Positions 12,633 to 24,649 of a DNA stretch of 64,000 nt are shown here, one piece after another (the first letter of the stretch is position 1; every line of letters begins with the position of its first letter). The stretch is taken from assembly GCA_027422505.1 (NCBI GenBank), contig JAPQWV010000001.1, forward strand, positions 3,534,001-3,598,000, in the 5' to 3' direction. The notes beneath the pieces were generated by a model. It was given only the letters and a program-made list of their open reading frames with translations, made no database searches and had not been told where the DNA came from. The DNA is from Craterostigma plantagineum. Its lineage: Eukaryota; Streptophyta; Magnoliopsida; Lamiales; Linderniaceae. The position numbers were made by a program, and so were the translations under genes.

Positions 12633-12714
12633 GGGTCCATAGCTCAAAACGGCTAGAGCCCTCACGTGCAAGTGTGCGCGTTGAGAGGATGGTGGTTCGA
12701 GCCCACCTGGATCC
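12633..12714 (+). tRNA. tRNA-like fold, probably pseudogene or SINE head
   Basis: A 7-bp acceptor stem (GGGTCCA with TGGATCC, one G-T pair), a 4-bp D stem (GCTC/GAGC) with an A-box-like loop, and a 5-bp T stem (GGTGG/CCACC) with loop TTCGAGC are present, and a T-run follows at 12730. The middle does not form a normal anticodon arm: CTCA can pair only with a distant TGAG, giving an oversized loop, and the total length is 82 nt. I read it as a tRNA-derived sequence that keeps Pol III A and B boxes, not as a working tRNA. Confidence 0.5.
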
Positions 12715-13136
12715 TTTAATTAAAAGCCTTTTCTTTTTTAATTGCATATGTTATCGGTATTAATAAATACGCAGATGGGCTCACGAATAGTATGCTCTCT
12801 ATGACTTCATTTACACTGAAGCTTCTATTTATCGTCTCTTTTTCAGGTTTTTCGAGCTTTTAATTTCCATACAAAATGCTTTTCGTCCATAGTACAAACG
12901 TTTCTTTTTTCCTGGGAGAACCTTCAATGTGCCAGCTGTTTATACTTCAGCATGTATTGAATTGAAGACGTCTGGGTATTTTGTGGCAACTAATAAATTG
13001 TCTACTACGTATTCGGCGAGGATGTCATCTCTGTCTGAAATTTTTCTTCTGTAATATTATTTTAGATTAGATTAATTATGTGATTGAGATCTTTGTTTAA
13101 GCTGTAAAGCTAACATTATGACCTTGAGGAATCCGA
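12715..13136. other. Intergenic, nothing recognised
   Basis: This is AT-rich sequence between the tRNA-like fold and the Copia target site. I see no gene or repeat that I can name. Confidence 0.4.
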
Positions 13137-13141
13137 GTCTA
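13137..13141. repeat. Copia target-site duplication, left (GTCTA)
   Basis: GTCTA lies directly before the left LTR and again at 18155-18159 directly after the right LTR. A 5-bp duplication is the expected size for Ty1/copia integration. Confidence 0.85.
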
Positions 13142-13386
13142 TGAAGAAGCAAAGAGAACGAAATTTGGATTGGCGAAGAAGAGAAACAGAGATGAAAAAT
13201 TAGAGGGAAAATCTGTTGGTATTCGCCATTCGTAGTCATCTTCTGTTACAAAGTAAAGTGTATATATTTACAACGGAAATAATTAACTCAGTAGGAAACA
13301 CGCTAAAAAGGAAAAACATGATTAAGGTGGATGAAAACTATTTAAACGTGAATTAGACTTATTTAAACGAGAATTAGATTTCTTCA
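13142..13386 (-). repeat. Copia 3' LTR
   Basis: It begins TGAAGAAGC and ends GATTTCTTCA on the plus strand and matches 17916-18154. Relative to the transcribed minus strand it is the 3' LTR, next to the polypurine tract. Confidence 0.88.
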
Positions 13387-13400
13387 GCCCCTCCTCAAGA
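13387..13400 (-). promoter_or_regulatory. Copia polypurine tract
   Basis: On the minus strand the bases next to the 3' LTR read TCTTGAGGAGGGGC. A purine run in this position primes plus-strand DNA synthesis in LTR elements. Confidence 0.75.
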
Positions 13401-13482
13401 TGAGCATGGTTCTGCCATAGGCTCATCTTGGATGTTAGAAACTGAAAAATGGCAGAAGACAATGGCTTGGTGAAGATGTCTG

Positions 13483-14785
13483 CTACATTGTGCGCGGAAG
13501 AGATGCGTTGAGGAAGAATGAAACCCTTCTTGTATTGATCACGACGACATGGCAATCGATTTCGATATGCTTAGTACGTTCGTGAAATACAGGATTAGAG
13601 GTGATATGAAGAGCTGCTTGATTGTCACATCTCAAGACAATAGGGGTAGAAAGAGGAACCTGCAAACTGGTAAAAATATAGGATAGCCAAAGCAATTCAC
13701 GGACAGTGGCAGCCATGGCTCTATACTCGGATTCAGCCGTGGAACATGAAATTGTTGCCTGCTTCTTGGACTTCCAAGAGATCAAACTACTTCCAAGAAA
13801 GACGCAATACCCAGAGCGCCTGGAGAACTTGCAAGCTCCCCAGTCAGCATCAGTGTACGCATGTAATTCCAAAGAAGATCGACTTGAATAGAAAAGACCA
13901 TTAGAGCGAGCGCTATTCAGATATCGAAGAACCTGTTGTGCTGCTTGCCATTGTGAGAGACGAGGCCGATGTACAAACTGACTTAATTGCTTAACTGCAT
14001 ATGTAACATCGGGCCTTGTGAAATTCAGGTACAGTAGGCGCCCAATTAGTAACCTAAAACGAGAGGGATCATGAAACAGGGGAGTCTGATCCTTGTCGTC
14101 TGAGAGAAAAGAGAGACCACCTGGGAAAGGAGTAGTAGAAAAGGAACTATCAAGCATACTTGCATCCTGCAATATGTCCATGACATACTTGTGTTGATGG
14201 TGATTCCAGAATCAGACCGAGTGATTTCCATTCCAAGAAAATACTTGGCAGAACCCAAGTCTTTGATAGTAAAACTGCTATGAAGGAATTCTTTCACAAG
14301 CTGAATTTGCTTATCATCAGAGCCAGTTATTAGAACATCATCAACATAGATCAATAAAAAGATTTGAAAGGTTGGTGTGATGAGGGTAAACAAGCAATGA
14401 TCATGGTCAGATTGACAGAACCATATTGCTGCAGCTTACCAGTAAACTCCAAATTCCATGGACGCGAGGCCTGCTTTAATCCATAAAGAGATCTTTTTAG
14501 TTTACAAACCTGTCTTGGCAGTGCTTTAGAATAGCCTGGGGGTGGCTTCATGTAGACATCTTCATCCAGAAAACCATGGAGGAACGCATTATTAACGTCC
14601 AATTGATCCAAAGACCAATTTCTTACTGCAGCAAGGGCAAACACTACCCTGATTGTTACAACCTTTGCAACTGGAGAGAACACTTCACCATAGTCCTCCC
14701 ATTCGATTTGAGTGAACCCCTTAGCAACTAGTCGGGCCTTGTATTTGTCCACAGATCCATCTGCATTCTGTAAACCCACATGCAA
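13483..14785 (-). pseudogene. Copia reverse transcriptase and RNase H, frameshifted
   Basis: Read on the minus strand, 14785-14351 holds the RT fingers (KARLVAKGFTQ, LDVNNAFLHG, LKRSLYGLKQASRPW). 14393-14046 holds the catalytic LLIYVDDVLITGSDD and KYFLGMEI. 14181-13483 holds the connection and RNase H (ADWGACKFSRRSGYCVFLG, AESEYRAMA). The three pieces are in different frames, and sequence between the RT palm and the YVDD segment is shortened. All motif blocks are in Ty1/copia order. It is not translatable as one protein. Confidence 0.88.
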
Positions 14786-14927
14786 CCAATGAGCTTCTTG
14801 CCCTTAGGCAGAAAAGTTAGTTCCCAAGTATCATTTTCTTCAAGAGCTTTCAATTCAGCCTCCATAGCTTCTATCCATTTCTCATTAGTTCTAGCTTGAT
14901 TATAAGATTGAGGTTCATGATGAGAAG

Positions 14928-16355
14928 CTAAAGTGCCACAAAGTCACTATGCCTTTGGTCAGTGATATAGGGTGGTGAAGAGAGATTCTGCTGTGAGCAA
15001 TTGTTGACCCGAATGAAATTTTTCATCCAGCTAGGTTCATTTCTGGTTCTTGTACTATGTCTGGTAGGAACATTTGAGGGTTGTGAGGTAGTATTTGTGG
15101 ATATATCAGTGGTGGTATGAGGATTGTAAGATTCTGGAATCTGGTCAGAAACTGTGTGAGAAACAGATGTCATAAATTCACTATCATTGAGATCACTCGA
15201 TTCACCTGCTGGAATGGGTAGACTAAAGGAGGGTTCTGTTATATTTGTGGTTTCAAATGGGTCACCAAGAATCACAGAGGGTAAGACAATAGAGTCATCA
15301 GAAAATGAGACAGAAGGAAAACTAGTCTCTTTGAACTTAACATCACGGGAAACTACCACTTTATGCAAGGAAGGACAGTATATTTTGTAGCCCTTCTGCC
15401 CCACTGGGTATCCTACAAAGAAGCCTTGCAATGAACGAGAATCAAACTTGTCCTTAGAAGGACTATTATTTATTGCAAAAGCAAGACATCCAAAGGTCTT
15501 GAAGTATGAGTAATCTGGTTTATTTTTGGTAAGTAACTCAAAAGGGGTCCGCCGACCAAGAATTTTTGAAGGCAATCTGTTTATAATATGGACTGAAGTA
15601 AGGACTGATTCCCCCCAGAAAAGCTTTGGTAATTTGGACTCAAACAAAAGGGCTCGAGCTACTTGAAGAATATGCTTGTGTTTTCTCTCAACAACTCCGT
15701 TTTGTTGCGGAGTATAGGGACATGACTTTTGATGAATTATTCCATGGGACAGAAGGAGGTTTTGACTGGTTGAGCTAAGGAATCCACTGCCATTGTCCGT
15801 CCTAATGATCTTGACATGGCTGTTATACTGGTTTTTGGTATAAGTAATAAACTGTTTTAGCATTTCAGGGACTTGGGATTTGTATCTGAGCAAGAAAATC
15901 CAGGTGAATCGACTGTGATCATCAACTATAGTTAGAAAGTAATGACAACCAGTAAGAGTTGGCTGTTTGTATGGCCCCCAAACATCTATATGCAACATAT
16001 CAAAACAAGGACTTTGTATGTGACTGACTGGGAACTGAGACTTGTGCTGCTTTGCAAGAGGACAGATTTCACAATTGGTAACAGATATATTTGTATTATT
16101 GCTCACAACAGAATCTGGCAGATGTTTCATAACACGGAATGATGGGTGACCTAACCTTGAATGCCATATAATGACTGAAATAGCAGACAAGGCTTTTACA
16201 AAAGGATGACTTGAAGGTCTGGTACTGTGGTGCAAAAGAAAAGAAGCATATTTATTTTGTGTTTTCTGAATAGCCTGGTCAGTGAAAGAGCTCCAATCAA
16301 GGATATAAAGCTCATTTTGGACTCTGCCAGCTGCTATTACCTGGTTATTCTGCAT
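14928..16355 (-). pseudogene. Copia integrase segment of the polyprotein
   Basis: A 475-codon open segment contains the zinc-binding HHCC region (WHSRLGHPSF, then CEICPLAKQHKSQFP) and the DDE core (HIDVWGPYKQPT, IIRTDNGSGF, QQNGVVERKHKHI). It ends in a Ser/Thr-rich linker typical before copia RT. It overlaps the upstream protease segment in another frame at 16337-16355, so one indel separates them. Frame is lost again between 14928 and 14785. Confidence 0.9.
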
Positions 16356-16912
16356 CTCAAGCAGAAGAAAAAATCAGCATAGAATTTAAAGAAAACTGGA
16401 TGGTCTTTTGTTAGCTTTCTGACTGAAAGAAGGTTGTATTTGAAAGAAGGGAGATGCAGACAATCGGTCAATATCAGGTTCTTGGGAAGGGAAACATTCC
16501 CTATATGAGAAACAGCTTTGATGGTTCCATCAGGTAGACAAACAGGTGTGAAATTTCTGACTTGTTTTGGTTTCAGGATTAGGGTAAGGTTGTGGCACAT
16601 ATGACCCGTGGCTCCAGTATCTACAAACCATGAATCCTCTTTCAACAAATCATGTATGCTAGAATCAGAACAAGGAAGGATAGAGCTACCTGCAAAATCT
16701 TCGAAATGTGCAAAGTTTGCCCTGTCCTGACTTGCTCCTGCAGGTCCACTTCCCTTCATCATTTTTGCCATTTCCCTTTGAACCATCTGCATCATCATTG
16801 TCTGCAAAGACTGCATTCCAGCTTCCTCATGCTTTCCAGAGGGTTGCTCATCAGGGACCACTTCAGCAGCAACAGAGTTCACCTTATATCCCTGCTGATT
16901 CCATCTTTGCAC
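16337..16912 (-). pseudogene. Copia protease segment
   Basis: The open segment contains SWFVDTGATGHMCHN, the aspartic protease active site of copia elements, after a linker that follows gag. It is cut from gag by a frame change near 16912-16936 and from integrase by one near 16355. Confidence 0.88.
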
Positions 16913-16935
16913 TCCTTCATTTTGATTTTTCTTCC

Positions 16936-17844
16936 TTAAGGTGTACCATTCTGGAATCCAATGAGCTTAAAGCATTCCTCCTTGGTGTGCCCATTCCTTT
17001 TGCAGTGATTGCAGAACAAGTGACTCTTATCTGGTCTAACCATTGCTCGGTTATTTGGAACATTTTTAACAGCAGGTCTGGGAGCAAAATTCTTTCCAGA
17101 TATCTGATTTTGCACTAACATTGCTGCATTATCCCCAGAGAGATTCAAGTTCACTGAGACCTCCTTGTTTTTCTCAGCCTTCGCAATCATTGAATAGACT
17201 TTGTTCACAGGTGGCAATTTATCTTGAAACAGCAGCTGGTTTCTTTCAGTATCAAACGCATCACTAAGTCCCATTAAAAACTGCATAGATCTGTCTTCCA
17301 TTTCTCTCTCGTCAATCTTGGTTTTGACAACACCTTGAGCCTCAATTACAGGTCTCACCTGTTCCAATTGGTCCCAAAGATTTCTAATCTTGTTATAATA
17401 GTCCACAACAGTCATGGTTCCTTGGGTAAGCAAAGCGATTTCTCGCTTAATTTCGAACACCAGTGACAGATTTGAGGTTCCATACCTCTCTTCAATTTCA
17501 TTCCACAATTCCTCAGCATCATGTATAAACATGAAGCTATTCACGATTTCCTTAGAAATCGAGCTCTTGATCCAGCCGGTGACCATACTGTTCACCTTCT
17601 TCCATTTTCTATACTCAGGTGCAGTGATCGTCAGTTTCTTGTAAGTACCATCAACGAAGCCAAGTTTCATCTTAGCTTCAAGAGCATCCATGATAGAGCT
17701 CTTCCAAATCAGAAAATTCTTCGATGTCAGAGGAGTAGTGACAATCATCATACCAGGATTATCTTAACCGTGCAGCTGATAATCTTCTTCAATTTCTGCT
17801 ACAGTTCGACCGATTTCTTCATTGTTTTCTTCCTGATTGGCCAT
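16936..17844 (-). pseudogene. Copia gag with premature stop
   Basis: The likely true start is the ATG at 17844 (MANQEENNEE). A TAA at 17766-17764 interrupts it after 26 codons, and the frame then stays open to 16936. The body matches copia gag (UBN2-type) with NFLIWKSSIMDALEAK near the start, and a CCHC zinc knuckle, CNHCKRNGHTKEEC, near the end. The stop and the downstream frameshift make the element non-autonomous. Confidence 0.88.
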
Positions 17845-17902
17845 CGCAAAACGTCTGATTGCTTCAATTTTCGGGAGGAATTATAGTCTCGATCAATTTG
17901 TC

Positions 17903-17915
17903 TGCTCTGATACCA
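17903..17915 (-). promoter_or_regulatory. Copia primer-binding site (tRNA-Met)
   Basis: On the minus strand the sequence next to the 5' LTR reads TGGTATCAGAGCA, complementary to the 3' end of initiator tRNA-Met, the usual primer for plant copia elements. The 5' LTR lacks the final TTCA that the other LTR has, a small deletion at the junction. Confidence 0.9.
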
Positions 17916-18154
17916 GAAGCAAAGAGAACGAAATTTGGATTGGCGAAGAAGAGAAACAGAGATGAAAAATTAGAGGATAATCTGTTGTATTCGCTGTTCG
18001 TAGTCATCTTCTATTACAAAGTAAACTGTATATATTTACAACGGAAATAATTAACTCAATAAGAAAAACGCTAAAAAGGAAAAACACGACTAAGGTGGAT
18101 GAAAACTATTTAAACGTGAATTAGACTTATTTAAACGAGAATTAGATTTCTTCA
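17916..18154 (-). repeat. Copia 5' LTR
   Basis: It matches 13142-13386 with about ten substitutions and a few small indels. It ends TTCTTCA just before the right GTCTA duplication (18155-18159). Confidence 0.88.
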
Positions 18155-18159
18155 GTCTA

Positions 18160-19341
18160 TTTATTGTGTTGCACCTCGCTCTCTTTTTTTGTAATTGAAA
18201 GTTTTTCTCCATTGCCAACAAAATTGATATAATCCTTCATCGGCATCAAAATTTGCACAATGTTATCATTGCATGCTGTTCCTCCTAGTTAAACACCTCT
18301 CTAGCAAATTTAATTTGTTGTGTCTTCATATTTCTCATTTAAGCTTTTATTCCTCTCCTTCGATGTGCTTTCTGTCCACAAAACTAACTATTGATCGCCC
18401 AAAAAAACGAAAAAACAAAAAACAAACGAGTCGATCAGTTAAGGAGGCAACAGTGATTCTTCTCCGATCCGTAAATCCATTTGCAAAATCTAAAGATTAT
18501 TTGTGAAATATTACTCCTATCTATACTAACTTTTACAATTTTTCAATACTGCCAGCATATTTTATATCTTCAAAAAACTATTTTAATAACATATCACATC
18601 TAAATAAATAAAAAAATATTAGTAACTTTCCAATTTATCATTTAAAAACTTTTACAAACTTTTTTTTATATTTGTAATATTATTTTATTTTATAAATTAT
18701 TAAAACAAATAAAATGATTTTATATGCAATTACTAATATAAAACACATTAATGCGGATTTTTTACATGCAATTACTAATAACACATTTTTATCGGAGAGA
18801 GAAAGATCAAAACCCATTTTGGCATTGATTTTTGAAGGTGATTGATTGTTTTGGATTTTGCACGATGACTAGAGATGGTCTTAGAGATGGTCTTTATTAC
18901 CCATATAGATATGTTATAACAGTTCAGAGGATTTAAAGCAACGTGGGTCTCTCCTCTAATGTGGTTTTATTCATGTGAATTGTGATTAATAATCACCCGA
19001 TCAATAAATTTAGTTGGCAGAAAAATCAAACACGGGTTTATCATTAATAAACTTAATCAGTAGGAAAAGAAAATCAGAAAAACTCTAGAAACACTTAATT
19101 TGTGATTAACTCCATTAGCTATCCAAAAATTCAATTGTACGTTCATACTGGGATGCTATCGTTCATCCACGATACAAACACGTAGCATTCGGCTAATAAA
19201 TTTATCTTATTTCAACGGCCACGATATGCTTGTGATAGTTTACACTGCTAAAACTTGAAAGTTAAAACACGCCGTCGTAGAAAAGTTTGTTCCGAGAAAG
19301 TGGAAATGGAAAAGACAAATCTTTATTGCTAGCTGACTCAC

Positions 19342-19346
<5 letters not shown>
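18160..19346. other. Intergenic region and upstream sequence of the SEC14 gene
   Basis: This is AT-rich, with no ORF of note. The 3' part is the likely promoter of the SEC14 gene. I could not single out a convincing TATA box. Confidence 0.4.

Positions 19347-19377
<31 letters not shown>
19347..19377 (+). repeat. (CT)n microsatellite
   Basis: About 15 uninterrupted CT units lie some 530 bp upstream of the SEC14 start codon. Pyrimidine runs are common in plant 5' regions. Confidence 0.9.
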
Positions 19378-19379
<2 letters not shown>

Positions 19380-19906
19380 GTCACAGCAATTTACTGCACA
19401 ATATACGTACCTTTACGAAATAACCGTACCTGCCTATGTGTGTGCGTGTGCGGAATAAAAAGCATCAGTTCTGTGATTTTCGCAACTGATTAATTTCTCA
19501 CAAATATCTCCTGTACTCTCCCTTCATCGTCCTGGTGAGGTAAACTTTTTTTTTTTCTGTTATCTCTTTGTTCTTTGTATGGTTCTATCTGTGCTATTTT
19601 GATTTACTGTTTATGGGTCGTTCCTTGTTTTTTTCTTCGATCTCGAAAATGGTTGGTTCTTCTTGATTAAGCTGGTTCCAAACCTTCGATCTTTTCCTAT
19701 TCTTCAAAGTCAAAGTTGTCATCTTTGGGAAAACCCATGCCTTTTGATCTCCTTTTTTGTCCTCAATCTTGTAGATTTATCTCTTTTAGCTCCATCTTTT
19801 TCTTTTCGCTGTTTTTTGCTTTTCTTCTGCTGAGTTTTAACTGGGCTTCATTCTTTTTGCTCTCTGATTCCAGACAGTCTTTAACAACGTTGGCAGATAA
19901 TTAACT

Positions 19907-21133
19907 ATGTTTCGTCGCAAGCACAATTCTCCTAGTGATGTGGAAACTCTAGAGGTTCAGCAAGAGAGAAAGGTAATCAGCTAATTACACAGTTCTTTGG
20001 ATTTCATCTTCTTCCATTGTACTTCAGCTAAGAGATTAGATCTTAATCGATTTTTATAATTACAAGGTGAATGAGCTCAGAGCTTCTATAGGGCCTTTAT
20101 CGGGTCGAGGCGCATTATTCTGTACAGATTCTTGCCTGAGGAGATACCTCGAAGCTCGAAACTGGAATGTAGACAAGTCGAAGAAGATGTTAGAAGACAC
20201 TCTGAGGTGGAGAACTAGCTTCAAACCCGAAGAGATTCGCTGGGTAACAATGATATAGTTTCGTTTCGTAATAACTACATCAGAATTCTCTCAACAACTG
20301 CTGTTTGTTTGACTTTTAAATTCTTGAAAAAAACAAAAAAAAATCAGCCCGACGTTGCAATGGAAGGTGAGACGGGGAAAGTGTTTAGGGCCAATTTTCA
20401 CGATCGCAGTGGTCGAACCGTTCTCATTCTCAGGCCTGGAATGCAGGTAGAACACCAGCTACATATTCGCATCTTTCTTCAATCAAGAAATCATCTCTTT
20501 TTTAGCCTTTCGATTTCTTTGAAATTTCTTAGAACACGCCTTCGATCGATAACAACATGAAGCATTTGGTCTACCTCATCGAAAACGCCATACTAAACCT
20601 CCCCGAAGGCCAACAACAGATGGCTTGGCTGATCGATTTCACGGGCTGGTCGATAAGCACGAACGTCCCCATCAAATCTGCAAGAGAAACCGTCAACATA
20701 CTGCAGAACCATTACCCCGAGAGGCTCGCCATAGCCTTCCTTTACAACCCGCCTCGACTTTTCGAAGCTTTTTGGAAGGTTAGTTCGCGGAACTCCCTAA
20801 AACTTCTGACGTAGTGAAGAATATTTCAAAACGCTGCAATGAGAATTCTTGGGATTGGATTTGCAGGTCGTTAAGTATTTTCTCGATCCAAAGACTTTCC
20901 AGAAAGTGAAGTTCGTGTACCCTAAGAACAAGGACAGCGTAGAGCTGATGAGATCGTACTTCGACGTCGACAATCTGCCCACTGAGTTTGGGGGCAAAGC
21001 CACGCTTCAATACGATCATGAGGAGTTTTCGAAGCAAATGGTCGAAGACGATGCAAAAGTAGCAAAGATATGGGGTTTGAAGCAGGTTTCAGACGAAGGA
21101 GCTGGCGTGGCGCCCGAGCCATCTATTGCTTAG
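19907..21133 (+). CDS. SEC14-like CRAL-TRIO domain protein (lipid transfer), 5 exons
   Basis: Exons are 19907-19972, 20067-20243, 20348-20446, 20533-20778 and 20867-21133; all introns are GT-AG, all fall between codons, and the product is 284 residues. A leader intron (19540-19873) fits the 5' UTR. The N-terminal CRAL-TRIO_N helices hold [18 protein letters not shown] (about residues 40-57), and the lipid-binding CRAL-TRIO fold spans about 95-250 ([34 protein letters not shown]). Proteins of this family move phosphatidylinositol or other lipids between membranes; this short form without a GOLD or nodulin tail resembles Arabidopsis At1g75170/At4g36640. No frame break is present. The ligand cannot be told from sequence. 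Confidence 0.93.
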
Positions 21134-21351
21134 GCACTATTTTTTCCTTGTATTCGAATCATCGAAGGCTAATAAGTGAACTGCTATTTGAAAACCAAGA
21201 ATCATGTTCGAAATGCTTCTTTCGTCCGTCTTTTTCAAGAACACTCAGATTCTCATATTGACAAACTCCCATCTCAGAAAACACACACACACACGCATGA
21301 TAGTAATAATAAAGCAAACGCAATAAGTGAAACAGAGTATGTATGCTATTA

Positions 21352-22653
21352 TTACAGAAGGCGCCTCTTGAAGGTTCGGGCGGCGGTTTGGTAAGTTCGG
21401 GCCAACAAACCGACGCCGATCCCAACTCCAACGCAGATTCCGAGGCCTATGCCAACTCCAACCCTAACCCCAGCGTTGAACCACGATAGTTCGCCATCTT
21501 CGCCTTCGATGTATTCTCTCTGTCGCCAATATAAGCTGTCATAGTTTTCTTCTTCTTCATAGCTATTCTGAGGTTTGTAGCTTCTGTACTCTGCAGCCTA
21601 AGGTGTTAAAAAAAAAAGAATGTTCATGAATCTCTTACAGCCCACAATTCAGTTCAAGATTAAAGATTGTTTTGCAGAGAAGTGAGTGAGTTGAATCGTG
21701 GGCCCCCACAATCAAACTACCAAACTATGTCAGTGTTTGAGCAGCAGAATATGGATAATGTAAGAGAAAAAGAAACAGCCCATAACTTATGACAAGAAAA
21801 CATGTCTTCTGAGAAGAAGCAGCCAATAAGGATAAGATCAGATTAAGTTTATGATTGTTAGCATGTCAGGTGAGAATCTTCCAAATGTCAAGAAAATAAC
21901 CAACTCTTGTGAATATTAAATTACCTGGAGATCTTGAGGTGACGAAAGATCTCCATTCGACTCGGAGCCATCGCACTCGGGGATCGAATCGAGCAAGCCC
22001 TTACGAATCACCTTCTTTCGCGGACTGATCTGCAAATTCCTCGTCAGTATAATAGGCGTTCCCGAGAATCGACCAGCTACGTAGACTTCGATGTTAGGCA
22101 GTAAAGACTGATCAGACGAGCCCTCGATCTGTTTTCCTTTCAAGAATCCCATCCCAGCACTGATCGAAGCCTCACAGCTCATACTCCACCATTTCGAAAC
22201 GCTGTTATTACTATAAGATTCTCCTCCTACACTTCCATTAGCATTTGACACCTCTAAAACGCCTGAGATCACAAGATCGTTCTTATCGAACACCTCGAAC
22301 TTTGCACTATCTGTTAGCCTGATGCTGTCCGTGCTGACATAAGTGGCCTCCTCTGATTTCTTATCCACACGGTCCCTACGAAGAACGCTCGTTAGCCCTT
22401 CTTCTGAGTCTGTAGAACACCTCACGCCATTCACTTCGAGGATGGTTTGTGGGCTCAGAGGGATGTGATTGAGCGTGAGAGATTCTGGGGCGTTTTCATC
22501 TACTACGAAGTTGCTTATTCTGACGTAGAAAACTCTTACTTCGAACCATGGTAGAGAGAACCTTGGAGATGTTTGATACGATGGGTGTCTGATGATTTGG
22601 AGGTTCGTATCGATTGCGTATCCATTGCTGTGCGGTTCGTATGAGCTCCCCAT
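21352..22653 (-). CDS. At1g01500-like protein with C-terminal glycine-zipper membrane segment, 2 exons
   Basis: Exon 1 is 22653-21925 (243 codons) and exon 2 is 21597-21352 (81 residues plus stop), joined by a GT-AG intron between codons, for 324 residues. The start MGSSYEPHSNG is followed by a soluble region with WFEVRVFYVRISNFVVDE, and the last 40 residues hold GVRVGVGIGLGICVGVGIGV, a regular Gly-every-second-residue hydrophobic segment followed by a basic tail (TFKRRLL). The overall layout matches Arabidopsis At1g01500 and relatives. Databases sometimes label these erythronate-4-phosphate dehydrogenase family, but I see no dehydrogenase motif here. A tail-anchored membrane protein is my inference. 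The gene ends about 220 bp from the convergent SEC14 gene. Confidence 0.85.
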
Positions 22654-24649
22654 TTCCTCGAGAAGAATGAGAATTGGATTTTCAGTTCGCGAAGGGTCCC
22701 TTTAGAGGCATTGATGGATCAAGAACGACGAAGACGGTTGAAACCTGATGAAGATGAAACACAAAAATAGGAAGAACAAAGGTAAGCTTTTACAGATTGA
22801 AAGAAGTAAAGCTCAAACATACGATTAAAATCACTAATTATGGTTGCCTGCACCTAAAGAGGATCATGTAAGCTAAAATGGTGCACGATTGTCAAAAAAA
22901 AAATAATCTTTGGTACAAGGATAAGAGAGATATATAGAGAGTGAGAGAGAAAGATCAAATCATAACCACAAAAACATATTCCCATAATAGAAGAAACTAA
23001 ATGCTTTTCTGTTTCTCCTGCTAGCAGTGATTCCGACAATACAGATACTAACTGAAGTATATCGACTTGAACTTTCAGTTATGGGATCCCTTAAGGAAAT
23101 AAATCAATCAAATTCTTGCAAAAAAAAAAAAAAGAAACCCATAAACAAGATGGAATATTTTTTTCAGTTTCTTTAATCTGACAAGAAAAAAACACAGGTG
23201 AGGATGGCAGAAGACGATAACCTTGAAATCAAAACTTACCAATGAAGTGTTTCATTAACTGCCGCCCCAACACCGCAGTATATTCTTATTATCCACAGAA
23301 AATAATTTACCTTGCCGACAGTAAAACGAATTCCTTTTCCTAAGCAAACAGATAATGATTGAGCATAAAAGATATAAATCCAAGGAACAGAATCCAAATC
23401 AGCTTTGGATATATCGAATCTTTCTATGAGATGTATATCTCCTTTCCACTCGATTTTGTGGTTCAAAATTCAAACACAGTGACCTCTGTTTTTGGATGTT
23501 ATTATATCTACAAACAGAGACAAGCAAACAAAGGCTCGCTACAACTTTCCTCTGTTTTTCAAAGCTACAGCTGAGGAAGTATTTGGAAGGCGACTTCCGA
23601 GGATAAATTCAGAAAAATAGAAGGAATATCTTAACAATTGTTTAATGGGTGGGGTGTTGACCATTCTGTGAAAGACACGTACAGAAAAAAGTACTCGTGA
23701 AACAGTAAACATTGAAGACTAATTAGCCAAACGATTAAGAGGGAAAGTACAAAGAAGCATGCAAGTGGTTAGATTACTTCTTTGATTGAGACCTTATCCT
23801 AACATTTTTTTTTTCTACTACGTTTTTACGAGGTCGGCATATTTCTTTCATTACAATACAACGAAGGGGATGTTGATGACTTCTTTTTTTCTTTCCTTAA
23901 ACTCGTTTATGGCGAATAACGCTTATACTTTGGATTTTGTCAGCAAATCTCATTACAGCCACATGCTTGACTTTTAATATGGGCTCGGGGAAAACCTATA
24001 CTATATTGTCCTAATCTTGTATAGAAGACACGTATTTTGTTTGGTTAAATAATACATATTATCATGGGGTTTTCTCGATATTAATTATTGTGAACATTCA
24101 GGCTGGCTTTGGATATGTACACGCTGAGTAATTGATACAGCAGATGTATTATAGAGTTGATAGACAAATAAATGGGATGAAATGAGTGAGTAAAACCAAG
24201 ATGTAACGTTTCGAAACGAAAGGGACGTTATTCCCATTTCTGGTCCATGGAGATATGGATAATAAGAATTTTAAGCCGTCCTAGTAATTTCAATTCATTT
24301 CATGGGAAAACTTTATGTGGCCGAAGAAGAAATAAATTTGACATAGATTTTATAGCCACAGCACAGTAATCGTGATCATTGTATCTGTTGATTCCACTTT
24401 TATATTATTAATTTATGCAAATATGATATACATATTATGTGTCTTTAGATACGTATACGTAGAGCCAAAAAGTAGCTGCATTAGCCTTTTGCTATGAGTG
24501 CCTCACATTTCTGATGAAGTGTCTTGGCGTGGCTTCAAAGAGCTACCAAGAGGCAAAGAATATTCAAACACAGCTCATTTGTTTTTACATTCTGAGCTTA
24601 TCTATCGATTTAATTGCTGCTTTTTTTTTCAATTGAAAGTATGTGATTA
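22654..24649. other. Intergenic region between divergent genes
   Basis: This holds the upstream regions of the At1g01500-like gene (minus) and of the AT-hook gene (plus). ORFs are short and overlapping. No transposon ends were seen. Confidence 0.4.

Larger units (their letters stand above)
13142..18154 (-). mobile_element. Ty1/copia LTR retrotransposon, decayed
   Basis: Two LTRs of 245 and 239 bp (TG..CA ends), a tRNA-Met primer site and a purine tract frame a minus-strand gag-protease-integrase-RT-RNase H order, which defines Ty1/copia. The LTRs differ at roughly ten positions in 240 bp, so the insertion is clearly older than the Athila element. The coding part has a stop in gag and several frame breaks. 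The short LTRs would fit a small lineage such as Ale, but that is only a guess. Confidence 0.93.

Noticed and set aside
12633..12714. Functional tRNA gene
   Set aside because: The anticodon arm does not fold into a 5-bp stem with a 7-base loop.
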